Shown: piece by piece, positions 44,613 through 53,655 of the stretch | Numbering within the stretch: position 1 is the first letter of the stretch | Layout of the letters: every line of letters begins with the position of its first letter | Source: Brevundimonas vesicularis | Lineage (GTDB): Bacteria; Pseudomonadota; Alphaproteobacteria; Caulobacterales; Caulobacteraceae | Direction of reading: 5' to 3' | Length of the DNA: 64,000 nt | Assembly (NCBI RefSeq): GCF_014204545.1 | Contig: NZ_JACHLJ010000003.1 | Span: 248,001-312,000, forward strand | Position numbers and translations under genes: made by a program | Notes under the pieces: model-generated | The model's database searches: none | The model's input: only the letters and a program-made list of their open reading frames with translations | What the model was told of the DNA's origin: nothing

Positions 44613-47600
44613 CTATAGGTTCAGCAGCGCCGGATCCCCACCCTGCGCGGCGATGTTCACGCTGATCGCTTTTTCGGCCGCGTAGCGGATCAGGCTGTTA
44701 GGCCCGCCGGCCTTCGGCCCCGTGCCCGACAGGCCTTCCCCCCCAAAAGGCTGAACCCCGACAACCGCGCCGGTGATCGAGCGGTTGACGTAGACGTTGC
44801 CGGCGGGGACCAGATCGACGACTTCAGCGGCGAAGGCTTCGATACGGCTGTGGACGCCCAGGGTCAGGCCGTAGCCGCGGGCGGCCAGTTTGCCGGCGAC
44901 CGACTTCAGGTCGGACGGGGCGTAGCGGTAGATGTGCAGGATCGGGCCGAAGACCTCGCGTTCGAGAAAGTCGGGCGTCGGGATTTCGGCGATGGTGGGG
45001 GCGAACAAATCCCCTTTGTCGGCACACATCGGCAGGTCGGCGCGGGCGATGATCTTCGCTTCCTTCGACAGGCGCTCGACATGGGCTTCGAGGGCCCGGC
45101 GGGATTCGGGATCGATAACCGGACCGATGTCGGTCTTTGGATCGGCGGGGTCGGCGACGGTCTGGACGGCCAAGGCGCCCTTCAGGCCCTCGATCAGAGC
45201 GTCGGCCGAATCCTTCGGCACATAGAGGACGCGAAGGGCCGAGCAGCGCTGACCGGCCGAGCCGAAGGCCGACAGGATCACGTCGTCGATGACCTGTTCC
45301 TTCAGCGCCGTCGTGTCGATGAACATGCCGTTCAGGCCGCCGGTCTCGGCGATGAAGGGGATGATGGCGCCGGGGCGGGCGGCGATGGAGCGGTTGATGG
45401 CGGCGGCCGTGTCGGTGCCGCCGGTGAAGGCGACGCCGTCGATGCCCAGATGGGTGACCAGGGCCGCGCCGACAGTCTCGCCACGCCCAGGGAACAAGGC
45501 CAACAGGTCAGGGTTCAGGCCGGCCTTGTGGTAGAGGCGGACGGCCTCGGCGGCGATCAACGGCGTCTGTTCGGCGGGCTTGGCCAGGACGGCGTTGCCG
45601 GCGGCGAGGGCGGCGGCGATCTGGCCGGTGAAGATGGCCAGGGGGAAGTTCCACGGCGAGATGCAGGCGAAGACGCCGCGTCCGTGCAGGAACAGCTGAT
45701 TGGTCTCGCCGGTCGGGCCCTTCAGCGTTTCCGGGGCGGTGAAGTCGCGCTCGGCCAGTAGGGCGTAATAGCGGCAGAAGTCGGCGGCCTCGCGCACCTC
45801 GGCGACGCCATCGTTCAGGGTCTTGCCCGCCTCGCGGCTGAGCAGGGCGACCAACCGATCCAGATCGGCCTCCAGCGCATCAGCCATGGCGCGCAGGACG
45901 ATGGCGCGCTTGGCGCCACCTTGGCGGTCCCATTTGACCTGAGCCTCGGCGGCGGCTTGGACGGCGGCGTCGATGTCAGCCGTCTCGGCTTCCGAGACAT
46001 GGCCCAGCACCTGTGATCGATCGAAGGGATTGGTCACGTCCTGAGCGTTGATACCGGCGCGCAGCTTGCCGCCGATGATCGGACCGCTGGTCAACTTCTC
46101 GCGGTCGACCAGTTCCAGCGCCTTGGCGTGGGCTTCACGGTCGGCAGCCTGAGAGTAATCGCGGCCGAGGGAGTTCTGACGATCGCCGTACATGTCTTTC
46201 GGAACCGGAATCTTGGGGTGACGGTCGGGCTGGGCCTCGACCAGGGAAATGGGATCGGCCGCGACGGCCGAGGCGGGCACGCGCTCGTCCAGCAGGGCGT
46301 GGACGAAGGAGGAGTTGGCGCCGTTTTCAAGCAGGCGACGCACCAGATAGGGCAGCAGTTCCTCGTGCCCGCCAACGGGGGCGTAGGCGCGGACGATGAC
46401 GGTTTCATCGGCCCAGGCTTCTTGAGCGGCGTCATAAAGCGCCTCGCCCATGCCGTGCAGCCGCTGGTGCTCGACCGTAACGCCGTGATCACGCGCCATA
46501 CGCCGCACGGCCGCCAGGGTGTGGGCGTTGTGGCTGGCGAACTGGGAATAGATGGCCGGCGCGGCCTCGATCATGGCCTTGGCGCAGACCAGATAGTTCA
46601 GATCGGTCGCTGCCTTGGTCGTATAGACGGGATAGTCGGCGCGGCCGAACACCTGGGCGCGCTTGATCTCGGTGTCCCAATAGGCGCCCTTGACAAGGCG
46701 CACCATCAGACGACGGCCCGAGCGGCGGGCCAGATCGGCGACGCGTTCGATCGTCTCCAGACCGCGCTTCTGATAGGCCTGAACCGCCAGACCGAGGCCC
46801 GTCCAGCCGCCCAGCGACGGCTCGTGCGCCAGTCGGTCCAGCAGCTTCAGCGACAGGGCCAGACGGTCCGCCTCCTCGGCGTCCATCGTATAGTTGATCT
46901 CGTATTTCGCCGCGATCTGAGCCAGGCGCAGGATGCGGGGATACAGGGTCGCCCAGACGTCATCCTCATGCGTCGCCTCATAGCGGGGCGACAGGGCCGA
47001 CAGTTTCACCGAGACGCCGTGGCCGTGTTCCGGCCCCTGGCCCTTGGACGTCTTGCCCACCGCCTCGATGGCGTCGGCGTAGATCTTCTCATAGCGGTCG
47101 GCGTCGGCCATGGTCCGGGCGCCCTCGCCCAGCATGTCGAAGCTGCACAGCCAGCCTTCCTTGTTCGACCGTTTGAGCGCGCCCTGAATGGTGCGGCCGA
47201 CCACGAACTGCTCGCCCATGATCTTGACCGCCGTGGCCACGGCCTGGCGAATGACCGGCTCGCCCAGTCGACCGGCGATCCGCTTCAGGAAACCGGGCAG
47301 GTCGCTGCGCGCCTCGTCGTCCACATCGACCAGCTTGCCGGTCAGCATCAGGCCCCAGGTCGAGGCGTTGACGAACAGGCTGTCGGACTGACCCAGGTGG
47401 GCGGCCCAGTCTGCCGAGCCGATCTTCTCGGCAATCAACCGGTCGCGCGTCTCTTCGTCCGGCACGCGCAGCAGCGCCTCGGCCAGACACATCAGGGCCA
47501 GACCCTCGCGGGTGCCCAGCGAGAACTGCTGCAGGAAGCTTTCGACGACCCCCTGTTTTTTCTGACTGCGGCGGGCGTGTTCAACCAGGGCCGTCGCCTC

Positions 47601-47744
47601 GGCGACCACATCGTCCCGTTCGGTCGCATCCAGAGGCATGCGCGCCAGATTGGCGGCGACGGCCTCACGCTCGTCGCGGAACTTGTGCGTATCCAGACCG
47701 TCCCAGGCGGCCAGGCTCGAAGGCATGAAGGCGGGCGAGGTCAT
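44613..47744 (-). CDS. putA: Bifunctional proline dehydrogenase / P5C dehydrogenase
   Basis: A 1043-residue protein. The proline dehydrogenase barrel lies at about residues 165-480 (GVSVKLSALSPRYEA, YTMDAEEADRL, RLVKGAYWDTEIK, NAHTLAAV). The aldehyde dehydrogenase half (about 550-1010) has AETGGLNGMF with the general-base glutamate and GSAGQRCSALRV with the catalytic cysteine. It turns proline to glutamate. The N-terminal ribbon-helix-helix of E. coli PutA is absent, so the protein does not regulate its own gene; the divergent Lrp-type gene likely does. The ATG at 47744 follows AGGAT; a TTG upstream is less likely. Confidence 0.96.
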   Translation of the reverse strand: MTSPAFMPSSLAAWDGLDTHKFRDEREAVAANLARMPLDATERDDVVAEATALVEHARRSQKKQGVVESFLQQFSLGTREGLALMCLAEALLRVPDEETRDRLIAEKIGSADWAAHLGQSDSLFVNASTWGLMLTGKLVDVDDEARSDLPGFLKRIAGRLGEPVIRQAVATAVKIMGEQFVVGRTIQGALKRSNKEGWLCSFDMLGEGARTMADADRYEKIYADAIEAVGKTSKGQGPEHGHGVSVKLSALSPRYEATHEDDVWATLYPRILRLAQIAAKYEINYTMDAEEADRLALSLKLLDRLAHEPSLGGWTGLGLAVQAYQKRGLETIERVADLARRSGRRLMVRLVKGAYWDTEIKRAQVFGRADYPVYTTKAATDLNYLVCAKAMIEAAPAIYSQFASHNAHTLAAVRRMARDHGVTVEHQRLHGMGEALYDAAQEAWADETVIVRAYAPVGGHEELLPYLVRRLLENGANSSFVHALLDERVPASAVAADPISLVEAQPDRHPKIPVPKDMYGDRQNSLGRDYSQAADREAHAKALELVDREKLTSGPIIGGKLRAGINAQDVTNPFDRSQVLGHVSEAETADIDAAVQAAAEAQVKWDRQGGAKRAIVLRAMADALEADLDRLVALLSREAGKTLNDGVAEVREAADFCRYYALLAERDFTAPETLKGPTGETNQLFLHGRGVFACISPWNFPLAIFTGQIAAALAAGNAVLAKPAEQTPLIAAEAVRLYHKAGLNPDLLALFPGRGETVGAALVTHLGIDGVAFTGGTDTAAAINRSIAARPGAIIPFIAETGGLNGMFIDTTALKEQVIDDVILSAFGSAGQRCSALRVLYVPKDSADALIEGLKGALAVQTVADPADPKTDIGPVIDPESRRALEAHVERLSKEAKIIARADLPMCADKGDLFAPTIAEIPTPDFLEREVFGPILHIYRYAPSDLKSVAGKLAARGYGLTLGVHSRIEAFAAEVVDLVPAGNVYVNRSITGAVVGVQPFGGEGLSGTGPKAGGPNSLIRYAAEKAISVNIAAQGGDPALLNL

Positions 47745-47853
47745 CGGCGACAAATCCTGTGGATTTCAGCCGTATATGCCGGAGTTCATTGAAGGTGCTT
47801 CGTATGATACAGGACTGAGCCGAAGATCATTCGGTGTGAGGCCGTGATTTCCG

Positions 47854-48315
47854 ATGATCGATATCGACGCCATCGACCGCCGCATCCTGCGGGTGCTTCA
47901 GACCGAAGCCCGCATTTCCAACGCCGAACTGGCGCGGCGCTGCAACCTGTCGCCCGCCGCCTGTTTCGAACGGGTCAAACGGCTGCGCGAAAAAAAGATC
48001 ATCACCGGCTACGCCGCCATGATCGACCCGGCTCAGGTCGGCCGAGACCTGCTGATCTTTGTCGAGGTCCTGCTGGACCGCACCACCGGCGACGTCTTCG
48101 AAGCCTTCGCCGCCGCCGTTCGCAGTCAGCCGGAGGTGTTGGAGTGCCACATGGTCGCCGGCGGCTTCGACTATCTGATCAAGGCCCGCGTCGGCGACAT
48201 GGACGCCTACCGCGCTTTCCTGGGCGACGTTCTGGTGCGGATGCCGGGCGTGCGCGAAACTCGCACCTATGCGGTGCTGGAAGAGGTAAAATCGACGACG
48301 GTGCTGCCTCTATGA
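47854..48315 (+). CDS. putR: Lrp/AsnC family regulator, likely proline-responsive PutR
   Basis: A 153-residue regulator: helix-turn-helix (about 5-60; IDRRILRVLQTEARISNAEL, LSPAACFERVKRLRE) and RAM ligand-binding domain (about 70-150; AGGFDYLIKARVGDM). Its place opposite putA is the well-known arrangement of PutR, which activates putA with proline in several alphaproteobacteria. The 109-base gap between the two starts should contain its binding sites. The gene symbol rests on context and family. Confidence 0.87.
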   Translation: MIDIDAIDRRILRVLQTEARISNAELARRCNLSPAACFERVKRLREKKIITGYAAMIDPAQVGRDLLIFVEVLLDRTTGDVFEAFAAAVRSQPEVLECHMVAGGFDYLIKARVGDMDAYRAFLGDVLVRMPGVRETRTYAVLEEVKSTTVLPL

Positions 48316-48430
48316 GACTAAGGAATACTTTTGATTGCGGTCTATCTACCTAGAGCTTTGCGGCAGGTGACGGACGCTCTCAGTTACCCTATGCCTGCAC
48401 GCACAACAACAAGGTACGACGCCGTCGCCA

Positions 48431-50644
48431 ATGCCGGTTATTTTCCCTGTCATCATGTGCGGCGGTTCCGGCACGCGTTTGTGGCCCGCGTCGCGACCGT
48501 CGCGCCCAAAGCAGTTCATTCCATTGTCAGGCAACCGGTCCCTGTTTCAGGAGACCGTCGAGCGCGTCATCGATTTGTCCGGCTCGGAGGGCAGGCTGAT
48601 CGTCATTGGCGGCGCTGCGCATCGACAGGCGATTTGCGAACAGTTGAAAGAGCTGGGACGCGACGCAATCGTCCTTCTGGAACCTGAAGCACGCGAATCC
48701 GCCGCCGCCATGGCCGCCGCCGCTATCTGGACCAAACGACAGCATCCTGATGCGGTGAATTTGTTTGTCGCGTCCGATCACCACATCCCAGACGGCGACG
48801 CGTTTCGTGCCGCAGTTCTCATGGCAAGCGAGGCCGCACACGCCGGCCGCATCGTTACGTTTGGCGTCGTGCCCTCCGGCCCCTCGTCGGCCTATGGATA
48901 TATTGCCCCCCGCGGCGAGGGGTTGGCGGAGGTTCAGGCCTTCGTCGAAAAGCCCGACCTCGTCACCGCGGAACGCTACATCGCCGAGGGATATCTGTGG
49001 AACAGCGGCAACTTCGTCGTCCGCGCCGATGTCCTTCAAGACGAACTGCGCCAGACCACCGCAGGCCTGATCGAGGCCGTTTCTGATGCGCTCGACTCTT
49101 CGCTCTCGGACGGCGGCGCGATCCTCTTGGGCCGCAGGTTCGGCGATGCGCCCAAGATCTCCATCGATTACGCCGTCATGGAAAAGACTCGGCGCGCCGC
49201 AGTCCTTCCGGTCGCGTTTGATTGGTCGGACCTCGGCGCCTGGGACTCCGTTCACCGGTCGGGAGAGGGCGACGTCGGCCTGCATGTATTCGAGGACGCA
49301 GAGAACTGCCTGGTTCGGGCCTGCGACGGCGTTCTGGTCGCCGCCGTCGGCGTGTCCGATCTTGCCATCGTGGTCGAACGGGACGCGGTATTGGTCACCG
49401 ATCTGGCGCGAAGCCAGGACGTACGAAAGATCGTAAGTCGATTGGAAGGGCTGTCGCCGCGCCATCTCGACTTCCCCCAGACGCCTCAGGAGACACTTGA
49501 GCAGGCCGCGACGCGCTTCGCGGCGTGGATGCGGCAGACGGCGCTGCCGACCTGGTGCACCTTGGGTCAGAACGCCGAGGGCGGCTTCGAGGAGTTGCTG
49601 GCCCAGGACGGGCGGCGACTTCCGGCCTCACGACGCGCCGTCGTGCAGGCGCGCCAGCTCCAGGTCTATTCAGAGGCAGGCCGTCTTGGCTGGTCCGGGC
49701 CTTGGAGTGCTGCAGTCATATCGGGCCTGGCTTGGACTGAGCAGCGCCTCATGAAGGCTGACGGGCGGATGCGGACTCGGTTGTCTTTCTCCGGCGCGCC
49801 CGAAGAGGACACGACGACCATCTACGATCAGGCCTTCCTTCTCTTCGCCCTGGCCGACATTTCGGTCGCCATGCCTGCGGCGGGCGTCGAGGATCAGGCG
49901 GCCCAAATCCGCGATCAGGTGCTAGCTTCCATGGACGCTGATGGCGGCGTCGTGGAAACTGGCGACCATCCCTATCAAGCTAATGCGCACATGCATCTGC
50001 TAGAAGCGACGCTCGCGTGGGAGGACGCAGGAGGCGACTCGTCCTGGGCAGGGCTTTCGGATCGGATCGTCGCCTTGGCGCGCAAACGGTTCATCGATGC
50101 CGACACCGGCATGATCCGAGAATTCTTCTCTTCCGACTGGTCTCCGGCAGCCGGGGGCGACGGTTCGCTGATAGAGCCCGGGCATCAGTTTGAATGGGCT
50201 TGGCTTCTGGCTCGTTACGCCAGAGCCCGCCCCGACGCTGAGACACTCGAGGTGGCATGGCGTTTGTTTGAGGCTGGCCTGAAAGGTGTCGATCCCTCGC
50301 GGGGCGTGGCGATCGATGCGATGGACATCGACGGCTCAATCCGGAGCGCGCGCGCGCGCCTCTGGCCGCAGACGGAATGGCTGAAAGCCGCTCTCGTCCT
50401 GGCGTCGTCTCCAGACGACGGTCGACGCGATCTGTGCCTGATGGAGGCTGCCAAAGCCCAGCGCGCCCTCTGGCGTTATCTGACGCCCGTCGGTCTGTGG
50501 CGTGACAAAATGCTGGAGAGCGGCGATTTCATCGACGAGCCAGCGCCTGCCAGTTCCCTCTACCACATCATGGCCGCCTACAGTCAGGTAAGGGCCACGC
50601 TCGGCGCCCTGCGCCCCCATCTCGCCTCGGCGCTGGATTTATAA
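48431..50644 (+). CDS. Fused mannose-1-phosphate guanylyltransferase and AGE-type isomerase
   Basis: A 737-residue protein. Residues 1-270 form a nucleotidyltransferase: MCGGSGTRLWPASRPSRPKQ, the ASDHHIPD acidic motif, FVEKPDLVTAERY and FDWSDLGAWDSV. Residues about 360-730 form an alpha/alpha barrel of the N-acylglucosamine 2-epimerase family (DQAFLLFALADIS, YQANAHMHLLEATLAW, PGHQFEWAWLLARYA), with the conserved His and Glu/Arg pattern. Normally ManC is fused to a cupin phosphomannose isomerase; here the isomerase module is replaced by an AGE barrel. The product likely makes GDP-mannose from fructose-6-phosphate with the mutase at 51826. Confidence 0.9.
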   Translation: MPVIFPVIMCGGSGTRLWPASRPSRPKQFIPLSGNRSLFQETVERVIDLSGSEGRLIVIGGAAHRQAICEQLKELGRDAIVLLEPEARESAAAMAAAAIWTKRQHPDAVNLFVASDHHIPDGDAFRAAVLMASEAAHAGRIVTFGVVPSGPSSAYGYIAPRGEGLAEVQAFVEKPDLVTAERYIAEGYLWNSGNFVVRADVLQDELRQTTAGLIEAVSDALDSSLSDGGAILLGRRFGDAPKISIDYAVMEKTRRAAVLPVAFDWSDLGAWDSVHRSGEGDVGLHVFEDAENCLVRACDGVLVAAVGVSDLAIVVERDAVLVTDLARSQDVRKIVSRLEGLSPRHLDFPQTPQETLEQAATRFAAWMRQTALPTWCTLGQNAEGGFEELLAQDGRRLPASRRAVVQARQLQVYSEAGRLGWSGPWSAAVISGLAWTEQRLMKADGRMRTRLSFSGAPEEDTTTIYDQAFLLFALADISVAMPAAGVEDQAAQIRDQVLASMDADGGVVETGDHPYQANAHMHLLEATLAWEDAGGDSSWAGLSDRIVALARKRFIDADTGMIREFFSSDWSPAAGGDGSLIEPGHQFEWAWLLARYARARPDAETLEVAWRLFEAGLKGVDPSRGVAIDAMDIDGSIRSARARLWPQTEWLKAALVLASSPDDGRRDLCLMEAAKAQRALWRYLTPVGLWRDKMLESGDFIDEPAPASSLYHIMAAYSQVRATLGALRPHLASALDL

Positions 50645-50729
50645 GGCTGCCGACATCCGTCTCGCCTTCGTCATTCTAACCGTCTAGAAGTTCGCCCCTT
50701 ACTCAACGGCTCAGGGTCCGCCCGCCTCA

Positions 50730-51815
50730 ATGCGCATCGTTCTGGCCACCGACGCCTGGGAACCCCAGGTCAATGGCGTCGTCCGCACCCTGACGCGCAC
50801 CGTCGCGGAATGCCGCGGCATGGGCCATGAGGTCGAGGTCATCGAACCCAGCCTATTCAAGACCATCCCCTGCCCCACCTATCCAGAAATCCGGCTGGCG
50901 CTCGGAGCCGAGGAAGAAATCCGCGAGATGCTGCGGGCCTTCGAACCCGAGGCCGTCCATATCGCAACCGAGGGACCAATCGGCATCGCCACGCGCCGCA
51001 TCTGCGTCGAGTGGAAGCTGCCGTTTACGACAAGCTACCACACAAAATTCCCCGAATATGTCTCGGCCCGTTTCCCGATCCCGGTCCAGGTCGGCTACGC
51101 CTATATGAAATGGTTCCATAAGCCGTCCGGACGGCTAATGGTGGCGACGCCAACCCTGCGCGACGAGCTGGTCGAGCATGGTTTCAAGAACGTCTCGCCT
51201 TGGTCGCGGGGCGTGGACACGGATGTTTTCAATCCCGACCTGGAGCGCATCTACGACCAGCTTGGCGGCAAGGACTGGCCGCGGCCCTTCTTCCTGAACG
51301 TCGGCCGTGTGGCGGTCGAGAAGAACATTGAGGCCTTCCTGCAACTGGACCTGCCCGGCACCAAGATTGTCGTCGGCGATGGCCCGGCCCGCGCCGAACT
51401 CGAAGAGAAATATCCGGACGCCAAATTCCTCGGCGCCAAGTTCGGCGACGACCTGGCCCGCTGTTTCCGCGACGCCGACGTCTTCGTCTTCCCCAGCTGG
51501 ACCGACACCTTCGGCCTGGTGATTCTGGAAGCCATGGCCGCCGGAACGCCGGTCGCGGCCTATCCGGCTCACGGCCCGATCGACATCATTCCGGGATCGA
51601 ACGCAGGCGCAATCGACAAGGACCTCAAGACCGCCTGCCTGCAGTGCCTTGAACTCGATCGCAAGGCTGTGCGCGCCTATGCGGAAAAGTTCAGCTGGCG
51701 CGCTTCGGCCGAGCAGTTTGTCGAGAACCTGCAACCCTACCCGGAACCCGAGCGCGGCCGCTTCTGGCGTCGCCTGCGGCGCATCGCTCGCATTCGCAAA
51801 CGCGCCGCCGCCTGA
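50730..51815 (+). CDS. GT4 glycosyltransferase (mannosyltransferase-like)
   Basis: A 361-residue GT-B protein: DAWEPQVNGVVRTL near the N-terminus, TSYHTKFPEYV, FFLNVGRVAVEKNIEAFL, the VFPSWTDTFGLVILEAMAAG donor site and a very basic C-terminus (WRRLRRIARIRKRAAA). It resembles GDP-mannose-dependent lipid mannosyltransferases (MgtA type). Its place between the GDP-mannose and phosphomannomutase genes supports mannose as donor. The basic tail probably touches the membrane. Confidence 0.87.
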   Translation: MRIVLATDAWEPQVNGVVRTLTRTVAECRGMGHEVEVIEPSLFKTIPCPTYPEIRLALGAEEEIREMLRAFEPEAVHIATEGPIGIATRRICVEWKLPFTTSYHTKFPEYVSARFPIPVQVGYAYMKWFHKPSGRLMVATPTLRDELVEHGFKNVSPWSRGVDTDVFNPDLERIYDQLGGKDWPRPFFLNVGRVAVEKNIEAFLQLDLPGTKIVVGDGPARAELEEKYPDAKFLGAKFGDDLARCFRDADVFVFPSWTDTFGLVILEAMAAGTPVAAYPAHGPIDIIPGSNAGAIDKDLKTACLQCLELDRKAVRAYAEKFSWRASAEQFVENLQPYPEPERGRFWRRLRRIARIRKRAAA

Positions 51816-51825
51816 GCCAATCAGA

Positions 51826-53325
51826 ATGCTCAAGCCCAGGCAGGATCTGAAGCCAAACACCGCCGATTACGAAAACCTGGCCTTTATGAAACCGACAGGC
51901 TTTCGCGAATACGACGCGCGCTGGATCCTGGAAAAAGAGATCAACCTTCTTGGCATTCAGGCGCTGGGCCTTGGCCTGGCCACCTATGTCCACGAGATCG
52001 GCGTCGCGCCCAAGATCGTCACCGGCCATGACTTTCGTGGCTACAGCCTCAGCGTCAAACAGGCCCTGATCCTGGGGCTGCTGGAAGGCGGGATGGAGGT
52101 TCTGGATGTGGGCCTGGCCTTGTCGCCGATGGCCTATTTCGGCCAGTTCGAACTGGATGCGCCGTGCGTCGCCATGGTCACGGCCAGCCACAACGAGAAT
52201 GGCTGGACCGGGGTGAAGATGGGGGCGAACAAGCCCCTGACCTTCGGCCCCGACGAGATGGGCCGCCTGAAAGAGATCGTTCTGAACGACGAGGGCGTGG
52301 CCCGCCCCGGCGGCAAGCTGGTGCGCGTCGATGACTTCCGCGAAACCTATGTCGCCGACGTGGCCTCCAAGGTGCAGATCAAGCGACCGCTGAAGGTCGT
52401 CTGCGCCTGCGGCAACGGCACAGCCGGCGCCTTCGCCCCCGACGCTCTGCGCCGGATGGGCGTCGAGGTGATCGAGATGGACACCGACCTCGACTACACC
52501 TTCCCGAAATACAATCCGAACCCGGAAGATCACGCCATGCTGGTGCAGATGACCCAACGGGTGCGTGAGACGGGCGCCGATCTGGCCCTTGGCTTCGACG
52601 GCGACGGCGACCGTTGCGGCGTGGTGGACGACACGGGCGAGGAAATCTTCGCCGACAAGATCGGCCTGATGCTGGCCCGCGACCTGTCCAAGGTCTATCC
52701 GGACAGCACCTTTGTCGTCGATGTGAAGTCGACCGGCCTCTACAAGACCGACGAGGTCCTGAAAGCCAATGGCGCCGAGGTCGTCTATTGGAAGACGGGC
52801 CACTCCTACATCAAGCGCAAGACCGCCGAACTGGGCGCCCTGGCCGGCTTCGAGAAGTCGGGCCACTTCTTCATGGCGGGCGATCTGGGCCACGGCTACG
52901 ACGACGGTCTGGTCGCGGCCGGCGCAGTGCTGGCCATGCTGGATCGCAATCCGGACAAGAAGCTCAGCGAGCTGAAGACTGCCCTGCCGGACGCCTGGAC
53001 CAGCCTGACCATGTCGCCCCATTGCGATGACGAGCTGAAATACGGCGTGCTGGAGCGGATCGTGAAAGAATATTCCGATCTGGCCGCAGCGGGCGGCGAA
53101 ATCCTTGGCCGCAAGATCGTCGAGGCCATCACCGTCAACGGCGTCCGTGTGCACTTGGACGACGGCTCATGGGTCCTGGTCCGCGCCTCGTCCAACAAGC
53201 CGGAGTTGGTTGTGGTGGTCGAGAGCATGCGATCCGAAGACGACATGCGCGACCTCTTCCGCAAAGAGATCAAGCCGCGCCTCGCCGCCTATCCCGAAAT
53301 CGGCGCCTTCAACCAGGAAATTTGA
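51826..53325 (+). CDS. Phosphomannomutase / phosphoglucomutase
   Basis: A 499-residue alpha-D-phosphohexomutase. The catalytic Ser121 lies in TASHNENG, the metal loop is GFDGDGDRCG, the sugar-binding loop is GFEKSGHFF and the phosphate-binding loop is RASSNKPELVV. It converts mannose-6-phosphate or glucose-6-phosphate to 1-phosphates, feeding the GDP-mannose and dTDP-rhamnose routes. The ATG at 51826 is chosen, 10 bases after the glycosyltransferase stop; the upstream open frame is not protein-like. Confidence 0.93.
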   Translation: MLKPRQDLKPNTADYENLAFMKPTGFREYDARWILEKEINLLGIQALGLGLATYVHEIGVAPKIVTGHDFRGYSLSVKQALILGLLEGGMEVLDVGLALSPMAYFGQFELDAPCVAMVTASHNENGWTGVKMGANKPLTFGPDEMGRLKEIVLNDEGVARPGGKLVRVDDFRETYVADVASKVQIKRPLKVVCACGNGTAGAFAPDALRRMGVEVIEMDTDLDYTFPKYNPNPEDHAMLVQMTQRVRETGADLALGFDGDGDRCGVVDDTGEEIFADKIGLMLARDLSKVYPDSTFVVDVKSTGLYKTDEVLKANGAEVVYWKTGHSYIKRKTAELGALAGFEKSGHFFMAGDLGHGYDDGLVAAGAVLAMLDRNPDKKLSELKTALPDAWTSLTMSPHCDDELKYGVLERIVKEYSDLAAAGGEILGRKIVEAITVNGVRVHLDDGSWVLVRASSNKPELVVVVESMRSEDDMRDLFRKEIKPRLAAYPEIGAFNQEI

Positions 53326-53363
53326 AACATCACAGCGGACTGAACCAATCGCGCCCGTGACCG

Positions 53364-53393
53364 CTTCCCTCTCGACTGAGGCCAGGAGGGAAG
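53364..53393 (+). promoter_or_regulatory. Hairpin covering the ribosome site of the DUF6894 gene
   Basis: CTTCCCTC (53364-53371) is the exact complement of GAGGGAAG (53386-53393). The 3' arm includes most of the AGGAGG ribosome site (53384-53389) that precedes the TTG start at 53395. In RNA the stem would hide the ribosome site, so translation could depend on melting it, or the stem may simply end the mutase transcript 39 bases past its stop. Confidence 0.6.
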
Positions 53394-53394
53394 A

Positions 53395-53655
53395 TTGCCG
53401 CGCTACTTTTTCCATACCCAGAACGGAGATTGCATCCGTGACGATCAGGGCGAGGAACTGAGGAGCGTTGATGCGGCCCGCGAGGAGGCCGTTGCCGTGC
53501 TGGGCGAAATCCTGCGCTATCGGGGCGCATCGTTCTGGACGACCCGCGCCTTCAGCGTCATCGTCACGGACACCGAGGGTCGAACGGTCGTCAGCGTCAC
53601 GGCGGCTGCGTCTGATCAGGCGCCCGAGGGCTGGACATTGGCGGGGGACGCGTGA
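53395..53655 (+). CDS. DUF6894 family small protein
   Basis: An 86-residue protein with the family start PRYFFHTQNGDCIRDDQGEE, followed by VDAAREEAVAVLGEIL and a strand-rich end. DUF6894 members are common in Rhizobiales and Caulobacterales, with no known role. Start is a TTG at 53395 with AGGAGG at optimal distance, partly inside a hairpin. Its stop overlaps the start region of the following Crp-like gene (GTGATG), so the two are coupled. Confidence 0.8.
   Translation: MPRYFFHTQNGDCIRDDQGEELRSVDAAREEAVAVLGEILRYRGASFWTTRAFSVIVTDTEGRTVVSVTAAASDQAPEGWTLAGDA

Noticed and set aside
46128..47792. 554-codon plus-strand frame over putA
   Set aside because: Antisense of conserved putA; no recognisable motif.
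48331..48687. 118-codon frame across the putR to guanylyltransferase gap
   Set aside because: It overlaps the conserved start of the guanylyltransferase in another frame and lacks similarity to any family.
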